Assembly (NCBI GenBank): GCA_021904315.1
Contig: CM038915.1
Span: 14,570,001 to 14,634,000 of the forward strand
DNA from: Sphagnum magellanicum
Lineage: Eukaryota; Streptophyta; Sphagnopsida; Sphagnales; Sphagnaceae
DNA length: 64,000 bases
Reading direction: 5' to 3'
Part shown: one piece after another, positions 59,181 through 64,000 of the stretch
Position numbering within the stretch: the stretch's first letter is position 1
How the letters are laid out: each line of letters begins with the position of its first letter
The notes under the pieces: model-generated
What the model was told of the DNA's origin: nothing
Database searches by the model: none
What the model saw: only the letters and a program-made list of their open reading frames with translations
Program-made: the position numbers and the translations under genes

Positions 59181-62100
59181 ACTTTTTAACATCAACATGG
59201 ACCCAAAGAAATATTTTAAAACATTTCAAAAAAATTAGTTGGAAAAGAAGAAATTTTTTTGGTGAAGGTGACTTACTTTATCATTATCAACCTTCAACCC
59301 TGCAAAATATTCAAACTTTTCAATCAATTCATAATTTTATTTAATTAAAGGAACTTCTAAAGCTTTAATATAATACTTAAAGTTTACATTTGGTTAGTGT
59401 TTTACCATGGTGATAAAAACATCAGAGCTATGAAGACACCAATAATATTAAACATTATTTTTTTCAATTTAAAATTTAGAAATCCCAAGAATATGATTAC
59501 AACAAAGCCAACATTTGGAAACTAACTCTCATGGATCCGTCATCAAACAAAAGGATTTATTCATTTACATAAAAGGGATATATAACCTCCAAAACAAAGA
59601 TAATTCTCCAATAACAAGTTGTGTGAAGACCTTTCCATGGATGTTTCAACACCAAATATGTTAATGGATAATAGGGTTTAGTTGATCATGAATTGTTGGC
59701 AAAAAGGGTATGACATTTTGCACATCATATTCAATAGTGAGGTAGATTACATTTCCACACCCCACAAAGTGTTCCACAACTTATAAGGATTTGAAACTAG
59801 GATTTAACATCAAAGGTAGCATATTATGAACTTTAGGAGAATCAAAGGCTTTCACAAATCCCAAAAAAGGTTTGATCACTTGCATAACTTCTACCCACGT
59901 ATTTCTACTCAAAAATTGGAATTCCACATCAAACTAATTAAATGTTTCACTCCCATTAGCAAGGGATTTGTTTCAACTTTCATAGCCACAATTAAGTTTA
60001 TTGTAGTAAACAAAACATTTGATAATAGTTAATGACCTTTTGAAATAACAATTGCAAATTTCAAATTTGGCAACACATGCAAATTCTTGGTCTTTGCGAC
60101 CATTACAAGAAGAACTCATTTCACAAAAGATGAACGAAAAGGAATCACAACATGGCGGCATTGGCACAATATTATTCTATGTAACCAAATATTTTCACAT
60201 GAGGATGGAGGCTTATAACCTTTGCAAATATAAAACACAAGGTCTTTAAGAAACATTTGTTGTGCTTCATCACCATTATTGTAAAGGTCTGCTAACCTAA
60301 AATATACAATGATTGCGAACCTTGTTGGTTGAACCCTTTCTTTCCCTTGTTGTTAACTATGACTTATGTCAAGAATCTTAATCATAGATGTTTTTGTTAG
60401 TTTAATTTTTTGTTTGCAACTAAACAAAGATGTGTCACTTTCATAAGAGTAATACCATTTGTTTTGCTATATTTGATGACCTCCTCTTCAAAATGGAACT
60501 AAGTTAGTTTAAAATGTTATCAATTGCATGTGTAGACTTGTAAATATTCATTAGAGCATTTGTGGATTTTCAATATCAATAAGCAATTTGTCATTGATAA
60601 CAAAAAGGCCCCAATCAATTGATGTCTTGCCATGTGGTAAATTCCATTGCTAAACTTGAACTTGTATAGTACAAGTTCAACATCATCATTTTTTGACAAG
60701 TTGCTACCACATTGTACATGTACATTTCAACATCTAACAAGCTATTAATTGGGTTCATGTTCACACCACAAGCTGTTTCATCCACTCCACCTACATTTTC
60801 AACAACAATCACCTTGTTTTTAAACATTGCAAAGATATCTTGAACAATAAGCCTTAATTGCAAAGACAAAACCATGAACACACACGAAAACACAAGAAAA
60901 AAAACTTAGAATTTGAAGCTTTTACAAAATCCAAAATACTTGTTGAACACAAGAAAAAAAACCATGCAAAGCTCATAAACAACTCCAAGAAAACAAATGC
61001 AACATTGAAAGGACAAAAAAGGAAAAGAAATCTTAATAGTTTGACTTTTACAAAATTTTGATTTGTGTCATCATGCATAAGATATGGAAAAATAGATGAA
61101 GCTCATAAACAACTTTGTGAAAAGAAAAAATCAAAAGTAGAAAAATGGAAAGGACAAACCCATGAGGTGATGTGTGCATTTGTTGTTGAAACATATCATT
61201 GATATTGAAACTCAAAATGTAGCAACAAAGTTTGAAGCTTGAATTACAACAATGTGTCAAAACTCAAAACTCAAACAACACATTTAACTCATGTAACAAC
61301 AAGAGAGTTGGAAAAAACTCTTGACAACAACAAAAAGCCTCACCTTTTTTTTTCACCTTTAAACCTAACTAAACCCTACTCCATGCACATAATCATATTT
61401 GGTCATCATCTATCTATCATAACTAATGGATTATTTAGGGGTCAATATCCCTTCAAATATGACTATGATAAGAATACTTACTTAGGAGACTTCTATTGGT
61501 TGTAAATAGGGCTGGTTTGAAAAAAATACAAAGTTTAATTATGATTTTATGCATATTTGGCTAATGTTCATCTTTATATTTGGCCAACATTAATAGGAAC
61601 TTTGACTAAGTTGATATCAAGTTTCACCATGGTAACCTATCCTATAAAAAATATATTATATAAACAAGTAGGTTTTAGGAAATGAAATTGATGATTACTA
61701 AATACAAGGGCTAAAACATGGTAACATAGACACAAAAAATAAATGTCTCTAGTTTTATCATGTATCATGCATATAAAACCAAACAAATAGCATAGAAATG
61801 GGTGGAAATACAATTGAAAACCCTTTGCACTTTTGATATTACTCTAAAAATTTACTTCCAAAAAACTAAGATTAAAAAAATTTACTTAGTAGACCAAAAG
61901 TATCTTTGTTTGTTGGGTGATAAATTTGTAAATGGGGACATTTTTGGTTTATTTTAAAACTTATTTTCTACTTTATTTTTGGGGATATAAATATCATTAT
62001 ATTCTTGAAGTGTGGTTATAATAGAAAATAGAAATTTTATCTTTTAAAACCTATTAACCACATGTTTTACATTAGTCTTTATTGCAAAAAATAGACTTCA

Positions 62101-62389
62101 AACCTATTTGCATTTCAAAAAAATAGTGACAAAAAGCTAATTGAAATGATTTGAAAGTTACAATTAATGCACAATAATGAATAATTATGTTTGCTTTAAT
62201 CATTTAATTAAAAAAAATAATGTACAATAGGTTCTGATAAGTTTTATTGTTATTTTATATTTATTTTCATTCAACCTTGAAAAAATAATAAATACATATA
62301 ATTTATTATGTTTACACATTAAAAATGCATATTATTCCTAAATGGTGCATTAATGGGTGATGGTTCAATTTGGATAATCTACAAAACCA
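59181..62389. other. AT-rich sequence without a recognisable gene
   Basis: Minus-strand frames near 60.0-60.9 and 60.85-61.26 kb are open but A/T-driven and match nothing I know; a plus-strand frame overlaps one of them. No feature is called. Confidence 0.45.
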
Positions 62390-63087
62390 TTGATGATAAG
62401 GTGTGATCACATCAAACAAACTAAAAAAAATGTTGAATGAATACCAAAATTATTAACTTTGTTACATATATTTATGTGGTGCTGCTTTAATGCCATGTTA
62501 TGTATGGGAAGTTGTAATAAATGATTAATATGATTGTTGAACAATTTAAACAAAAAATTAATTTAATTTAATTTTGGGTTTTAGTTTTAGTAAATGATGT
62601 TTGGACTTGAACAATAATTGCTTTAGAAATAATCAATTTTGTAAAGGACTAAAATAAAGGTCTTTTCTTAATAGAATAAATATAATGGAAAACAATTGAA
62701 ATGATAGTAACTTATTACCACACTCAAAAAACATTCATAATTAAAAACTTATGGGTGCAATCATCGTTAAACAAGTTGAAAACCATGTTGGATGATTGAA
62801 AAATTTTCAATATTGTTAAACATATTTATGTAATGCCACTTTAATATCATGTTGATCAAGAAAAATTGTGCTAAATGATTTATATGGGTATCAAGGAATT
62901 TTTTAAAAATCATTTAATTTAATAAACCGAATTTTGATTTTAGTAATGGACTTTTGAACTTTAACACCAAAAAATCAATTATATAAAACATTTGGCTAAA
63001 GACTCTTTTAATAAATAAAATTTGATGGGAAAAAAATTGAAATGATGATAACCTACCATCCATATATGAAAAACATTCATAATTTAA
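62390..63087 (+). repeat. Tandem duplication, period about 354 bp
   Basis: Two diverged units. Landmarks TTTATGTGGTGCTGCTTTAA (62,471) and TTTATGTAATGCCACTTTAA (62,825), then GTTGAAC/GAACTTTAACA, GGTCTTTTCTTAATA/GACTCTTTTAATAA and AACATTCATAATT recur in order. Confidence 0.7.
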
Positions 63088-63935
63088 AAATTGTGATACT
63101 TGAAATTTGTAGAAATTCAAAATATAATTTCAGAATGTTCAAATTTCAAGAATCATTTGTTGAATGTAAATGGGTCATAATGTGTATGACATATGAACAA
63201 AATTGTGGCGTATGATACAAAAAAATAAATCTTAAAATAATTATCATATTTTAGCATGATTTGAAATTATGATGATTTTTTAAAACAAAACGTAGAATCT
63301 GGTAGAATTTGTACACTTTTAGACAATTCATATTTATTCAAAAAATGTTAACACAAATCATGTAATTTATTGGGGGAATTATAAATATTTTAAAAAACAT
63401 GTTTAAAAAAGGTATTTCAAAAAACTTTCTATGAAAAAGTCAAAATGTCCACAAAGGGCATGTTTGTGGTTGAGTCATTTGCCATCATTGTCTCATTTGA
63501 TTGTGATTAGACCCTTGTGAAATTTGAAATTTTTATAAATTAAAATTATGTTTCAAAATTTTAGAATTTCAAAAAAATTGCCACATGTAAATGAAGTGTA
63601 ATGTACATGACATACAAAACAAAATTGTAGTTTATGATGCAAAAAATTAATTTAGCTTCATAGTTAACATATTTTGGTATGATTTCAAATTATGATCATT
63701 TTTCAAGAATAAACATAAGATTTGCACACTTTTAAAAAATTCATAGACATTCAATAAATATTAACACAAAACATTTGATGTATTGAAGAAATTATAAATA
63801 TTTTTAGTAATATGTTGCAAAAGATTTCATTCAAAACATTTTTTTATGGAAAAATTAAAATGACCATAAATGTTTTTACAGTCCTTGGGTCTTTGTCATT
63901 GTTGGTTCATTTGATTGTGATTTGACTTTATAGAC
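63088..63935 (+). repeat. Tandem duplication, period about 422 bp
   Basis: Two units, roughly 63,088-63,512 and 63,513-63,935. AAAATTGTGGCGTATGATAC (63,200) recurs as AAAATTGTAGTTTATGATGC (63,622), and TTTGAAATTATGATGATT, TTTGCACACTTTTA and CATTTGATTGTGATT(T/A)GAC recur in order. This is the start of a satellite-like stretch that may continue past the right edge. Confidence 0.75.
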
Positions 63936-64000
63936 ATTCATGGCAAGGTTCAAAGAGAAAACACATTAATACAAAAAATAGCCAAATGAATTGAAAAGGC

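Overview
This is plant nuclear DNA. The only two genes I can assign with confidence are of land-plant type: the 5' half of a SPIKE1 (SPK1) DOCK-family guanine nucleotide exchange factor at the left edge, and one intronless F-box/kelch gene of the KISS ME DEADLY (KMD) type near 45-47 kb. Both are on the minus strand. The rest is AT-rich intergenic sequence made of decayed transposable elements and degenerate tandem arrays. SPK1 has many small exons with introns of about 170-890 bases, and its protein sequence has diverged from the angiosperm form. A non-flowering or early-diverging land plant is therefore possible, but the window does not settle the lineage.

Layout. 1-6,325 (-): thirteen SPK1 coding exons (610 codons), running off the left edge before the catalytic DHR-2 domain. 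6,326-8,900: SPK1 upstream/5'UTR territory with a GC-richer, CT-repeat-rich block. 9.2-16 kb: a GC-rich scrap, an array of TGGATGAA motifs that switches strand in the middle, a broken CACTA-type (DUF4218) transposase gene on the minus strand, and a 1.75-kb element with TTGCAAC-rich ends. 16-21.4 kb: very AT-rich, no genes. 21.4-28.6 kb: low-copy-looking sequence with a fold-back element, a hAT-type MITE and microsatellites, but no convincing gene. 28.6-38.6 kb: three copies of a GC-richer dispersed repeat (R1), two oppositely arranged 0.6-kb terminal-inverted-repeat elements, a second TTGCAAC element, and minus-strand coding scraps including a methyltransferase-like piece. 39.2-42.9 kb: two unrelated degenerate tandem arrays (one carries a palindromic core about every 120-170 bases, the other has a period of about 87 bases) and a near-perfect fold-back element. 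45.4-46.7 kb: the F-box/kelch gene. 47-53.5 kb: direct repeats, a second hAT-type element and clustered short palindromes. 54.5-56.4 kb: a frameshifted non-LTR retrotransposon reverse transcriptase on the plus strand. 56.4-64 kb: AT-rich, with another 0.63-kb TIR element, a tRNA-like fragment and three sets of tandem duplications.

The two genes do not form a unit: they are separated by about 39 kb of repeats. By family knowledge, SPK1 would activate ROP GTPases upstream of SCAR/WAVE-ARP2/3 actin control of cell shape. The F-box/kelch protein would be the substrate receptor of an SCF ubiquitin ligase. The most unusual features are the repeat families that I could delimit only by internal comparison: the palindromic-core array, the TTGCAAC family, the AAGCATG-TIR family and R1.
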